5,502 nucleotides of DNA from JAPSGM01 sp036258735 (GCA_036258735.1 DATADC010000125.1:1-5502), one strand, 5' to 3'. Positions 1 through 4,990 are shown, counted from the first letter of the stretch. Notes: generated from the sequence alone by a model not told the origin. Numbers and translations are program-made.

Positions 1-126
1 CGGCCGATGACGACGCGCCTCCGCGACGACGTCGCCGATGGTGTGGGACGGCTCCTCCGCTTCCTGCCTGCGCGCGACGCGCGAAACCACGGCGGCCGGA
101 GCCGCCCGCAGGCGGGCGAGGTCCAT
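1..126 (-). CDS. Unrecognised protein, N-terminal 42 residues only (runs off the left edge)
   Basis: An open frame on the minus strand begins with ATG at 126-124 and stays open to the window edge. It gives 42 residues starting MDLARLRAAPAAVVSRVARR, followed by an acidic stretch (QEAEEP) and then GDVVAEARRHRP. I do not recognise the family from this much. The start resembles an Arg/Ala-rich amphipathic helix and shows no signal peptide or membrane segment. The main reason to believe the gene is its promoter: an extended -10 box (TGCTACCCT) ends 9 nt before the ATG, in the same arrangement seen at two better-supported genes in this window. There is no Shine-Dalgarno sequence, so a leaderless or near-leaderless transcript is inferred. 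The gene points away from everything else here, so its neighbours say nothing about its function. Confidence 0.5.
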   Translation of the reverse strand, partial: MDLARLRAAPAAVVSRVARRQEAEEPSHTIGDVVAEARRHRP

Positions 127-135
127 GGTCGGCAG

Positions 136-144
136 AGGGTAGCA
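136..144 (-). promoter_or_regulatory. Extended -10 promoter element of the left-edge gene
   Basis: On the minus strand the sequence reads TGC-TACCCT, with the hexamer at 141-136 and the TG at 144-143. It matches the TGn-TANNNT extended -10 pattern. The hexamer ends 9 nt before the ATG at 126, so transcription would start at or within a few bases of the start codon. I see no convincing -35 element, which fits an extended -10 promoter. Confidence 0.5.
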
Positions 145-186
145 CGCTCGCTCCGCGGTTCAGATCGACCGATGGAGTGGGCTCAC

Positions 187-199
187 CTCGCGTTGCGAG
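187..199. repeat. Small perfect hairpin CTCGC-gtt-GCGAG
   Basis: A 5-bp perfect inverted repeat with a 3-nt loop lies in the gene-free stretch between the left-edge gene and the PNPOx-like gene. No T-run follows on either strand, so it is not a classical intrinsic terminator. It may be chance in G+C-rich DNA. Confidence 0.25.
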
Positions 200-215
200 C
201 TTGCACAATGCAGTG

Positions 216-230
216 TTGCCGCCGAGGCAA
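216..230. repeat. Hairpin TTGCC-gccga-GGCAA inside the outermost left repeat copy
   Basis: This perfect 5-bp inverted repeat with a 5-nt loop overlaps the first GTTGCCGC copy, so that copy can fold on itself. The TTGCC/GGCAA halves are the same bases that define the wider four-copy repeat, which makes chance less likely than for an isolated hairpin of this size. Confidence 0.4.
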
Positions 231-355
231 TTGCTCAACAGATATGGACACTGGCTTGCCCGATGCGACGCTTGGAGTTGCCGCATAGGCACCACCGGAG
301 GGACGTTGTCATGCAAGAGCGTCCCGTTGGTGCCATAGCGGCAACAGGCATGGGG

Positions 356-378
356 AGCAACGTGGCGAACCCACCGCT
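356..378. repeat. Hairpin between the two right-hand repeat copies
   Basis: GTGG (362-365) pairs with CCAC (371-374) around a 5-nt loop, and AGC (356-358) pairs with GCT (376-378) outside a small internal loop. It sits between the two minus-orientation GTTGCCGC copies. The stem is short, and its interest comes from being one of several consecutive foldable segments. Confidence 0.3.
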
Positions 379-406
379 ACATGTCGGGACGTGGCCGTAG
401 CGGCAA

Positions 407-420
407 CGCGCTTCGGTGCG
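407..420 (+). other. C(UUCG)G tetraloop hairpin upstream of the PNPOx-like gene
   Basis: CGCGC (407-411) and GTGCG (416-420) can form a 5-bp stem, one pair being G-U, closed over TTCG. In RNA this gives the exceptionally stable C(UUCG)G tetraloop. It ends 12 nt before the Shine-Dalgarno sequence and 26 nt before the proposed GTG start, so it would lie in the 5' leader of the PNPOx-like mRNA. No T-run follows, so it is unlikely to be a terminator. A structural or stabilising role is inferred. Confidence 0.35.
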
Positions 421-432
421 GCGCCGTCTGGC

Positions 433-438
433 AGGGAG
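433..438 (+). promoter_or_regulatory. Shine-Dalgarno sequence of the PNPOx-like gene
   Basis: AGGGAG lies 8 nt before GTG at 447. It is the reason for choosing that start over the in-frame ATG codons at 381 and 465 and the GTG at 474. Confidence 0.5.
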
Positions 439-446
439 AACTGCCC

Positions 447-956
447 GTGGCCACGGCGCGCAAAATGGGCGACGTGAAATGGGCTGACTTCGCCGCATCG
501 GCTCCGGACCTGGCCGAGCTCGGGCTGGAGGGCTTTCGGGAGGCAAACCTGTGCCTGATCGGGACGCTGCGCGCCGACGGCTGGCCGCGCATCAGCCCGA
601 ACGAGGTGTACTTCGTTGACGGCGAGCTGATGCTGGGCATGATGCGCGACTCGCGGAAGTCGCACGACCTGGAGCGAGACGCGCGCATCACGGTCATGAC
701 GCCGCAGTGCGATCGCGAGGCAAAGCGCGGCGACTTCAAGATGTATGGACGCGTTCGCGAGGTGACCAGTCCCGAGGCGCGCGAGCGCTACGGAGAGACG
801 ATCTACGCGGCCATCTCGTGGCGTCCCGAAGAGCCGTACCCGCTGTACGCGGTCGACGTGGAGACCGCCTCGTACATCAGCTTTGGCGAGAAGCGACGCC
901 TGCTGCGCTGGTCACCAGAGGGTGGCGTCGAGCGGCTTCGTCATCCGGACGACTGA
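447..956 (+). CDS. Pyridoxamine 5'-phosphate oxidase-like (PNPOx-like) flavoprotein
   Basis: This is a 169-residue cytosolic protein of the split-barrel PNPOx-like superfamily, whose members bind FMN, F420 or sometimes haem and reduce or oxidise small substrates. The family pattern is clear: an N-terminal helix (about 12-33), then the strand pair LCLIGTLRADGWPRISPNEV (35-54) with the usual 'T..ADG.PR..P' shape, then FVDGELMLGM and SRKSHDLERDARITVM (69-84), where related proteins place cofactor phosphate contacts. The later strands MYGRVREV and LYAVDVETASYISFG complete the barrel. The specific substrate cannot be read. The start is uncertain: GTG 447 has a good Shine-Dalgarno sequence, ATG 465 or GTG 474 would fit family length equally well, and ATG 381 would add an unconserved tail overlapping the upstream repeats. 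The last 16 bp overlap the converging VOC gene. Confidence 0.85.
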   Translation: MATARKMGDVKWADFAASAPDLAELGLEGFREANLCLIGTLRADGWPRISPNEVYFVDGELMLGMMRDSRKSHDLERDARITVMTPQCDREAKRGDFKMYGRVREVTSPEARERYGETIYAAISWRPEEPYPLYAVDVETASYISFGEKRRLLRWSPEGGVERLRHPDD

Positions 957-1366
957 GGCGCGGATAGGGGCGCGACGCCCTGGGCGAAGACCCACAGCTG
1001 GCCCTCGGGATCGGTGGCCGTGAAGCGGCGATCGCCGGCCGGCGAGTCTTCCAGCTCGCTGATCTCCGCCCCAGCTTGCTTCGCGCGGGCGTGAAGCGCC
1101 TCGACGTCGTCCACGTAGACGTGCACCATCGAAGGCGGGAAAGCCCCCAGCGAGGCTGGACTTCGGAAGCTCTCGCCGGCCTGGCCGAGCATGACCAGCC
1201 CATGAGTGCCGATCACCAGTTCGTAGTGCGTGCGGCCGGCGGCCCCGGTCTGCGCCAGGCGCTGCCTGAACCCGAAGGCGCGCTCCAGGAAGTCGATGGC
1301 GGCGGCCGCGTCCTCGTACAGCAGGTAGGGCGAGACGACCTGGTATCCGGGCGGCGGGTTCGTCAC
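941..1366 (-). CDS. VOC-superfamily (glyoxalase/PhnB-like) protein
   Basis: This 141-residue protein starts at GTG 1366-1364. The opening PGYQVVSPYLLYEDAAAAID is the familiar beginning of PhnB-like VOC proteins, followed by FLERAFGF (26-33), THYELVIGTHGLVMLG (46-61), MVHVYVDDVEALHARAKQAG (80-99) and DRRFTATDPEGQLWVFAQ (112-129). These are the two beta-alpha-beta-beta-beta halves of the fold. Candidate metal-ligand positions include His47, His82 and Glu121, but the residue after DPEG is Gln123 where many relatives have His. A catalytic role is therefore unproven, and binding or sequestration of a small molecule is possible. The gene begins 15 bp after the stop of the FemAB paralog 1 gene, which suggests co-transcription, and I see no clear Shine-Dalgarno sequence. 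Its 3' end overlaps the converging PNPOx-like gene by 16 bp. Confidence 0.88.
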   Translation of the reverse strand: MTNPPPGYQVVSPYLLYEDAAAAIDFLERAFGFRQRLAQTGAAGRTHYELVIGTHGLVMLGQAGESFRSPASLGAFPPSMVHVYVDDVEALHARAKQAGAEISELEDSPAGDRRFTATDPEGQLWVFAQGVAPLSAPQSSG

Positions 1367-1381
1367 GCGGTCGATGATGCG

Positions 1382-2431
1382 CTAGCGGCGCAACAGGCGC
1401 TCACGAGCGGCCCGCAGGCGGTACCAGAACGGATCGGTCACCAGGTCGAAGAGGCCGGGGTGCCGCAGCGGCTCGCCGCCGAAGGTGCGCTTGAAGTCGG
1501 AGAAGCCCTTCCAGGACGGGTCAGCATCGGGGTCGTCCGGCTCGACCACGCCCCACATGTCGACGCTGCGGCAGCCGTCGGCGGCCAGCGCCTTGAGCAT
1601 GGCCGCCATGACCGCGTGCGAGCCGTAGTTGTGCTTGTAGCGCTCCTCCCGCAGCAGCGCGCCGTAGAGGTAGTAGGCCCGATCACCCACGCGGGGGAAG
1701 GCCATGGTGGCGATCGGAGTCCCCTCGACGCGGGCGATCCCCAGGTACCAGCCGCCCGATGACGCGAACTTGCTCGCGAGGCGTGTGAGGAACTCCACCG
1801 AACGGACCCGGAAGTCGGCGCGCTCGGCGGTGCGCGCCAGCAGGTCGTGCAGGATCTCCATCTCAGCCGGCCGTGCCTCGCGCGAGATGGTCACCTCGGT
1901 CCCCTCGCGCGCCGCTCGGCGCGACAGGCGTCGCGCATCGGCGTGCCATGACGCCTCCAGCTGGTCGGAGCCGTCGCGCAGGTCCACTATCCGGGTGGTC
2001 GGCGCCTGCAGGTCCGGTCCACGCCGCAGGCCGTGCTCAGCTGCCAGGTGGCCGAAGTCAAACTGCTGGCCGAGCTCGGCGCGCGGGTCCATCTTGACGA
2101 CAAGCGCTCGCTCCTTGCGGGCGAGGGTTCGAAGCCCGTGGATCAGCCAGGCGAAGACGCGGTCGGCGTCCGGGCCGGATCGGTCCCAGAGCGGGCCATG
2201 CGGGACGTAGGCCACCAGGCGACCGAAGCCCGCCGAGCGCATCAGCACCTGGGCCACGCCGCGCAGCCGCCCGCCGTCCTCGACCAGGATGCGGATGGGC
2301 GGCTCGTCGGCCAGCGCGGTGCATGCCCCCCAGCCCCAGGCCTGGAGCAAGTCGCCCTCCGGCCGCTCGCCCACGAAGGCGTCCCAGGCGCGGCGATCCG
2401 CGTCGTCGGCGCGGCGGACGGTGGGAGGCAT
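1382..2431 (-). CDS. FemA/FemB-family aminoacyltransferase, paralog 1
   Basis: This 349-residue protein belongs to the FemABX family, which transfers amino acids from aminoacyl-tRNA to the side chain of residue 3 of the peptidoglycan stem. Landmarks are LLQAWGWG (28-35), GVAQVLMR (58-65), YVPHGPLWD (75-83), VVKMDPRAE (111-119), TRIVDL (146-151), ARTAERADFRVR (199-210), MWGVVEPD (292-299) and DFKRTFGG (312-319). The Phe-Lys pair (313-314) corresponds to the region reported as essential in Weissella FemX. It has two GNAT-like halves and no room for the coiled-coil arm of staphylococcal FemA, similar to FemX of about 335 residues. Oddly, the usual Lys/Arg-rich 'KRKxRxxINKAE' segment is replaced here by WHADARRLSRRAAREG (162-177). 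The ATG at 2431 is chosen because TAGGCT ends 7 nt upstream; an extension to 2599 would run into the divergent gene. Which amino acid it transfers is unknown. Confidence 0.88.
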   Translation of the reverse strand: MPPTVRRADDADRRAWDAFVGERPEGDLLQAWGWGACTALADEPPIRILVEDGGRLRGVAQVLMRSAGFGRLVAYVPHGPLWDRSGPDADRVFAWLIHGLRTLARKERALVVKMDPRAELGQQFDFGHLAAEHGLRRGPDLQAPTTRIVDLRDGSDQLEASWHADARRLSRRAAREGTEVTISREARPAEMEILHDLLARTAERADFRVRSVEFLTRLASKFASSGGWYLGIARVEGTPIATMAFPRVGDRAYYLYGALLREERYKHNYGSHAVMAAMLKALAADGCRSVDMWGVVEPDDPDADPSWKGFSDFKRTFGGEPLRHPGLFDLVTDPFWYRLRAARERLLRR

Positions 2432-2438
2432 CGGCCAG

Positions 2439-2444
2439 AGCCTA
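2439..2444 (-). promoter_or_regulatory. -10 box of the FemAB paralog 1 gene
   Basis: TAGGCT on the minus strand is followed by 7 nt and then the ATG, so transcription would begin at the A of ATG or next to it. There is no Shine-Dalgarno sequence in the gap, which supports a leaderless mRNA. Confidence 0.45.
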
Positions 2445-2467
2445 ATCGACCTGCTCGGGCCGCCGTG

Positions 2468-2473
2468 TACGCT
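2468..2473 (+). promoter_or_regulatory. -10 box of the phosphotransferase gene
   Basis: TACGCT is preceded directly by TG and followed by 9 nt before the ATG at 2483. The gap (CTTGCGCCG) has no Shine-Dalgarno sequence, so a leaderless or near-leaderless transcript is inferred. Confidence 0.45.
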
Positions 2474-2482
2474 CTTGCGCCG

Positions 2483-3496
2483 ATGTCCTCCTCCCTGCCG
2501 TGGCTTGAGGCCAATTGGCGGCGTCAAGCACTGGACTGGATCACCGATCAGGTGAACGGCGCCGGCACCCGGCTCGCCGGCGAGGTCGAGCAGCCACACA
2601 TTCAGTGGTGGTCGACCGCCATGCGCGTTCCGACGCGCGATGGCGTCCTCTGGTTCAAAGCTGCGCAGCCCGGTGGCGCCTTCGAGTCACGATTGACGCC
2701 ACTGATCGCGGGCCTCTGGCCGGATCGGACGGTGGAGGTCGTCGCCACGCTGCCGGAGCGGGCCTGGATGCTGACGCGCGATGCAGGCACGCGGCTGCGC
2801 GACGTCCAAGACGGTCGCGTGGTCGAGCACTGGGAAGCAGTACTGCCGCGCTACGCCGAGGTCCAGATGGGCATGGCAGGACGCGTCGGGGAGATAGACC
2901 GGATGGATGTCCCGGCGCTGCGCCTCGCAGAGCTGCCCAGCATGCTCGACGTGGTGCTTCTCGAGCCAGAATACCTGCTCCCTGAGCAGCCGGTCGGCTT
3001 GGACGATGAGCGCCGCGAACGCCTCACCGTGGACTTACCGGCCTTCCAGGAGCGGTGCCAGCGACTGGCCGAACTGGGCATTCCGGAGACGCTCCAGCAC
3101 GACGACCTGCACGACGGCAACGCCTTCCTGCGCGGCACCGACCACGTCGTGTTCGACTGGGGAGACGCTTGCATCACGCATCCGTTCCATACCCTGGTGG
3201 TGACGCTTCGGTCACTGGCCTATCGCAACGGCTGGGAGCCGGGCGGAAGCGAAGTCACACGGCTGCGGGATGCGTACCTGGAACCCTGGCGAACGTTGGT
3301 CGCGCACCAGGACCTGGTGGAGGCCGCCGAGCTCGCCCGCCAGACCGGGACCATCCAGCGCGCCATGGCCTGGAGCCGGGTCGTGATGCAGATGCCAGCC
3401 GCCATCCGCGCCGAGCACGTCGACGCCGTGCCCTATGGCCTGCGCCTCTACCTCCTCGACGGGCCGTGGGGAACCTGGGATGACGGCAGCTTCTAA
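2483..3496 (+). CDS. Phosphotransferase of the aminoglycoside phosphotransferase/choline kinase fold (APH family)
   Basis: This 337-residue protein is a small-molecule kinase of the protein-kinase-like fold. The C-lobe is diagnostic: HDDLHDGN (206-213) is the catalytic loop, with Asp208 as the likely base and Asn213 binding metal, and DWGD (225-228) is the counterpart of DFG, supplying the Mg2+-binding Asp225. In the N-lobe, LWFKA puts Lys59 where the ATP-anchoring lysine belongs, followed by Glu68 at the position of the helix C partner. The tail is helical and ends in YLLDGPWGTWDDGSF. Natural substrates of such genes in environmental bacteria range from antibiotics to choline, homoserine and sugars, so a resistance role should not be assumed. 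The frame is open back to 2033, but that part lies antisense to FemAB paralog 1. ATG 2483 has a -10 box 9 nt upstream and is the better start. Confidence 0.85.
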   Translation: MSSSLPWLEANWRRQALDWITDQVNGAGTRLAGEVEQPHIQWWSTAMRVPTRDGVLWFKAAQPGGAFESRLTPLIAGLWPDRTVEVVATLPERAWMLTRDAGTRLRDVQDGRVVEHWEAVLPRYAEVQMGMAGRVGEIDRMDVPALRLAELPSMLDVVLLEPEYLLPEQPVGLDDERRERLTVDLPAFQERCQRLAELGIPETLQHDDLHDGNAFLRGTDHVVFDWGDACITHPFHTLVVTLRSLAYRNGWEPGGSEVTRLRDAYLEPWRTLVAHQDLVEAAELARQTGTIQRAMAWSRVVMQMPAAIRAEHVDAVPYGLRLYLLDGPWGTWDDGSF

Positions 3497-3525
3497 ACGA
3501 CCGCCGGGTGGTGGATGTCCGTGCG

Positions 3526-3881
3526 TCAGTGGCGTGTGCCGCGCTCATCCTCCTCGATGCGCGCCGCCACCAGCTTGTGCACCAGGTCGGGGGGATTGGG
3601 TGGTCCGGCGTGAAGTGGACGGTGCCCTTGGTCGTGTCGAACCCCGCGAGGTCTGGGGCGTGCGCCTCCAAGACCGCGGGGCTCTGGACGTAGAACGAGC
3701 ACTGCTTGGCGGTGGCGCCGAAGCTCACCAGAGGGCGTCCGCGCAGCTTGAAGGCCGGCACGCCGTAGCCGATACCCTCGCTCGCCTCCGGCGCCGCCTC
3801 ACGGATCGTCCGGCGAAGCTGCTCCAAGGCTGCCCGCTGGTCATCGGGCACGTTGGCCAGGAAGTCATCCATCTTCGCCAT
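3526..3881 (-). pseudogene. DUF1801/YdhG-like protein gene with a one-base frameshift
   Basis: The gene starts at ATG 3881 behind a near-perfect Shine-Dalgarno sequence and encodes MAKMDDFLANVPDDQRAALE, then TIREAAPEASEGIGYGVPAF, GRPLVSFGATAKQCSFYV and TVHFTPDHPIPP. This is the typical pattern of the DUF1801 (YdhG-like, sometimes 'iron chaperone') family, whose biochemical role is poorly defined. At a run of six C on the coding strand (3594-3589) the frame is lost. One further C would restore the expected ending DLVHKLVAARIEEDERGTRH and a TGA at 3528-3526, for about 118 residues, the usual family size. Without it, the frame reads through into sequence antisense to the phosphotransferase with no meaningful product. 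This is either a real mutation or a homopolymer sequencing/assembly error. The gene begins 35 bp after the FemAB paralog 2 stop and is probably last in the murE unit. Confidence 0.8.
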
Positions 3882-3889
3882 GCGGGCTT

Positions 3890-3896
3890 CCTCCTT
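3890..3896 (-). promoter_or_regulatory. Strong Shine-Dalgarno sequence of the DUF1801-like gene
   Basis: AAGGAGG on the minus strand lies 8 nt before ATG 3881. It is by far the best ribosome-binding site in the window and fixes the start of this gene. Its strength contrasts with the leaderless-type starts of the genes behind their own promoters, as expected for a gene inside a polycistronic mRNA. Confidence 0.75.
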
Positions 3897-3916
3897 GACG
3901 CTTGGACCGATTGCGC

Positions 3917-4990
3917 CTAATCCTCGCTGCTCGCCAGCCGACGGCCCATCAGCCTCAGCCGCGTGCGCTGCGCGATCCCGTAGGCCGGCAGCACCACCCG
4001 CAGCGCCGCGTCCGCTCCCCGGCGCAGGGGTAGGTCGCGGGCACCCACGTAATCGACTTGCCGGCCGCCAAACCCCTCCTTGAACTGCGCGATGCCTCCC
4101 GTTGCCAACCCCCACAGGTCGTAGATCGCGAAGCCCTCGTCCTTGAACCCGATGATGGACTGCCACTTGAGCAGGTAGTTGGCGCGCGACTCGGCTCCCT
4201 CGTCAGTCATGCCCCCGAATGCCTCGGCCGCTCGGTCGCCGCACACGAAGTGGAAGAGCGTCGCCAGCCGCTCGCCGTCGCGCGTGGCGAATGCCAGGTG
4301 TGCGTGGCCGGCCGGCGCGAACAGCTCCCAGACGCGCTCGTAGTAGTGACGCGCCCGCGCCACGAAGCCGGCGCGTTCGGCGGTGTGGGCGTAGATGCGG
4401 TAAAAGTCGTCCAGCCCCCGGCGCGCGGCGTCGGCGTCGGCGGACCCGTCGAGGCGCTCGACGCGAACGCCGGAGCGTTCCGCCTTGTTGATGTACTGGC
4501 GGTGCTTGCGCTTGAGCGCCGACCGCAGCTCGTCGACCGATGGAGCGAGGTCGATCACCCTCGTGCGGGGCGGCTGGACCTTGCTGGCGGGGCGCCAAGG
4601 CGGCCGGGTCAGGGCGGCGCCGAGCGGCGACTGCGGGGTCGCCTCCGGGTCAACCTTGACGGTGGCCACGCCCTCGGAGCGCGCCAGCGATCGCAGCGCC
4701 GCGAACAGCGCGTCGCGCACGCGCGCGTCGTCCAAGTGCCCGACCGGGCCACGCGGCACGTAGCCGAGCCCCCAGCCGAGCGCCGGCACGCGGCGTAGCA
4801 GCACCTGCGCCACCGCGCGTGGCGGCCGTCCCGGATCCTCGCCCACCGCGATCCGCAGCGGTCGCCAGCCGAACGGCTCACGTAGCTCGCCCCACTCCCA
4901 CAGCTGGGGAAACGACCGGTACGGCGCCGACTCCACGAAGGTGTTCCACGCGCCGCGATCGGCCACGCGCCACGCGCGCAGGTCAGCCAT
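3917..4990 (-). CDS. FemA/FemB-family aminoacyltransferase, paralog 2 (coupled to murE)
   Basis: This 357-residue FemABX-family enzyme is predicted to add an amino acid from aminoacyl-tRNA to the stem-peptide side chain at the cytoplasmic face. It aligns with paralog 1 along its length: PQLWEWGE (28-35), AVAQVLLRR (59-67), GYVPRGPVG (76-84), ATVKVDPEAT (109-118), TRVIDL (143-148), AHTAERAGFVAR (201-212), YDLWGLATGG (290-299) and QFKEGFGG (302-309), with the Phe-Lys pair at 303-304. Unlike paralog 1, it keeps the classic basic segment LKRKHRQYINKAERSGV (159-175), so it looks like the more canonical enzyme. There is no coiled-coil arm. The start at 4990 is well supported: its ATG overlaps the murE stop by 8 bp (ATGGCTGA), suggesting translational coupling. 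The in-frame ATG at 5044 would overlap murE by 62 bp and add a basic tail with no family counterpart. A 35-bp gap leads to the DUF1801 gene. Confidence 0.9.
   Translation of the reverse strand: MADLRAWRVADRGAWNTFVESAPYRSFPQLWEWGELREPFGWRPLRIAVGEDPGRPPRAVAQVLLRRVPALGWGLGYVPRGPVGHLDDARVRDALFAALRSLARSEGVATVKVDPEATPQSPLGAALTRPPWRPASKVQPPRTRVIDLAPSVDELRSALKRKHRQYINKAERSGVRVERLDGSADADAARRGLDDFYRIYAHTAERAGFVARARHYYERVWELFAPAGHAHLAFATRDGERLATLFHFVCGDRAAEAFGGMTDEGAESRANYLLKWQSIIGFKDEGFAIYDLWGLATGGIAQFKEGFGGRQVDYVGARDLPLRRGADAALRVVLPAYGIAQRTRLRLMGRRLASSED

Larger units (their letters stand above)
215..407. repeat. Four-copy, mirror-symmetric GTTGCCGC repeat cluster with a large stem-loop
   Basis: The octamer GTTGCCGC occurs at 215-222 and 277-284 on the plus strand, and at 345-338 and 407-400 on the minus strand. 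Each pair is offset by exactly 62 bp, and all four copies are symmetric about position 311. Three copies continue as NNN-GGCA and the fourth as NNN-GGCC. The inner pair forms a long stem: 277-294 pairs with 328-345 over 15 of 18 positions, the mismatch being a central ATA opposite ATA. An inner 6-bp stem, GGGACG (300-305) with CGTCCC (320-325), lies around a 14-nt loop. This is most of a 320-bp stretch (127-446) that otherwise holds no gene I can support. It could be a REP- or MITE-like element, a structured RNA, or an arrayed protein-binding site. I recognise no named family. Confidence 0.65.
2432..2482. promoter_or_regulatory. 51-bp divergent promoter region between FemAB paralog 1 and the phosphotransferase
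   Basis: Only 51 bp separate the two start codons, and the stretch holds a TANNNT box for each direction. On the minus strand TAGGCT (2444-2439) ends 7 nt before the FemAB ATG. On the plus strand TACGCT (2468-2473) ends 9 nt before the phosphotransferase ATG. A weak -35-like TCGACC (2446-2451) lies 16 nt before the plus-strand box and overlaps the bases just upstream of the minus-strand box. The two polymerase sites must share space, so mutual interference or joint control is plausible. I see no separate operator palindrome. Confidence 0.5.

Noticed and set aside
7..288. 93-codon plus-strand open frame at the left edge
   Set aside because: It crosses a good minus-strand promoter and the repeat region, and its Arg-rich product and codon use look non-coding.
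215..407. CRISPR array, suggested by repeats about 62 bp apart
   Set aside because: There are only four short copies, two in each orientation, with a core of about 8 to 15 bp. A CRISPR array needs same-direction repeats of about 24 to 40 bp.
1076..1762. 228-codon plus-strand open frame
   Set aside because: It is a shadow of the VOC and FemAB genes in G+C-rich DNA, with a low-complexity Val/Gly/Arg/Ala product and no recognisable domain.
2033..2482. Upstream extension of the phosphotransferase reading frame by 150 codons
   Set aside because: The extension lies entirely antisense to FemAB paralog 1 and then crosses the divergent promoter region. Its composition shows no domain, whereas ATG 2483 has a -10 box at the right distance and begins where the family's N-lobe begins.
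2483..3496. Antibiotic-resistance gene call for the APH-like kinase
   Set aside because: The motifs show only the kinase fold. No substrate-specific residues of a known resistance enzyme are recognisable, and there is no mobile-element context.
3255..3525. Continuation of the DUF1801 frame on the minus strand beyond the frameshift
   Set aside because: After the C-run the product becomes Arg/Ser/Thr-rich and lies antisense to the phosphotransferase. The family's expected ending is found in the neighbouring frame instead.
3497..3525. Bidirectional terminator between the converging phosphotransferase and DUF1801 genes
   Set aside because: The 29-bp gap has only weak, short complementarity (ACC/GGT around 3500-3513) and no T-run on either strand.
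3882..4166. Upstream extension of the DUF1801 frame on the minus strand
   Set aside because: It overlaps the C-terminus of FemAB paralog 2 in another frame, and the strong Shine-Dalgarno sequence fixes the start at 3881.
4058..4798. 246-codon plus-strand open frame
   Set aside because: It is antisense to FemAB paralog 2, which has full-length family motifs and is coupled to murE; the plus-strand product matches nothing I recognise.
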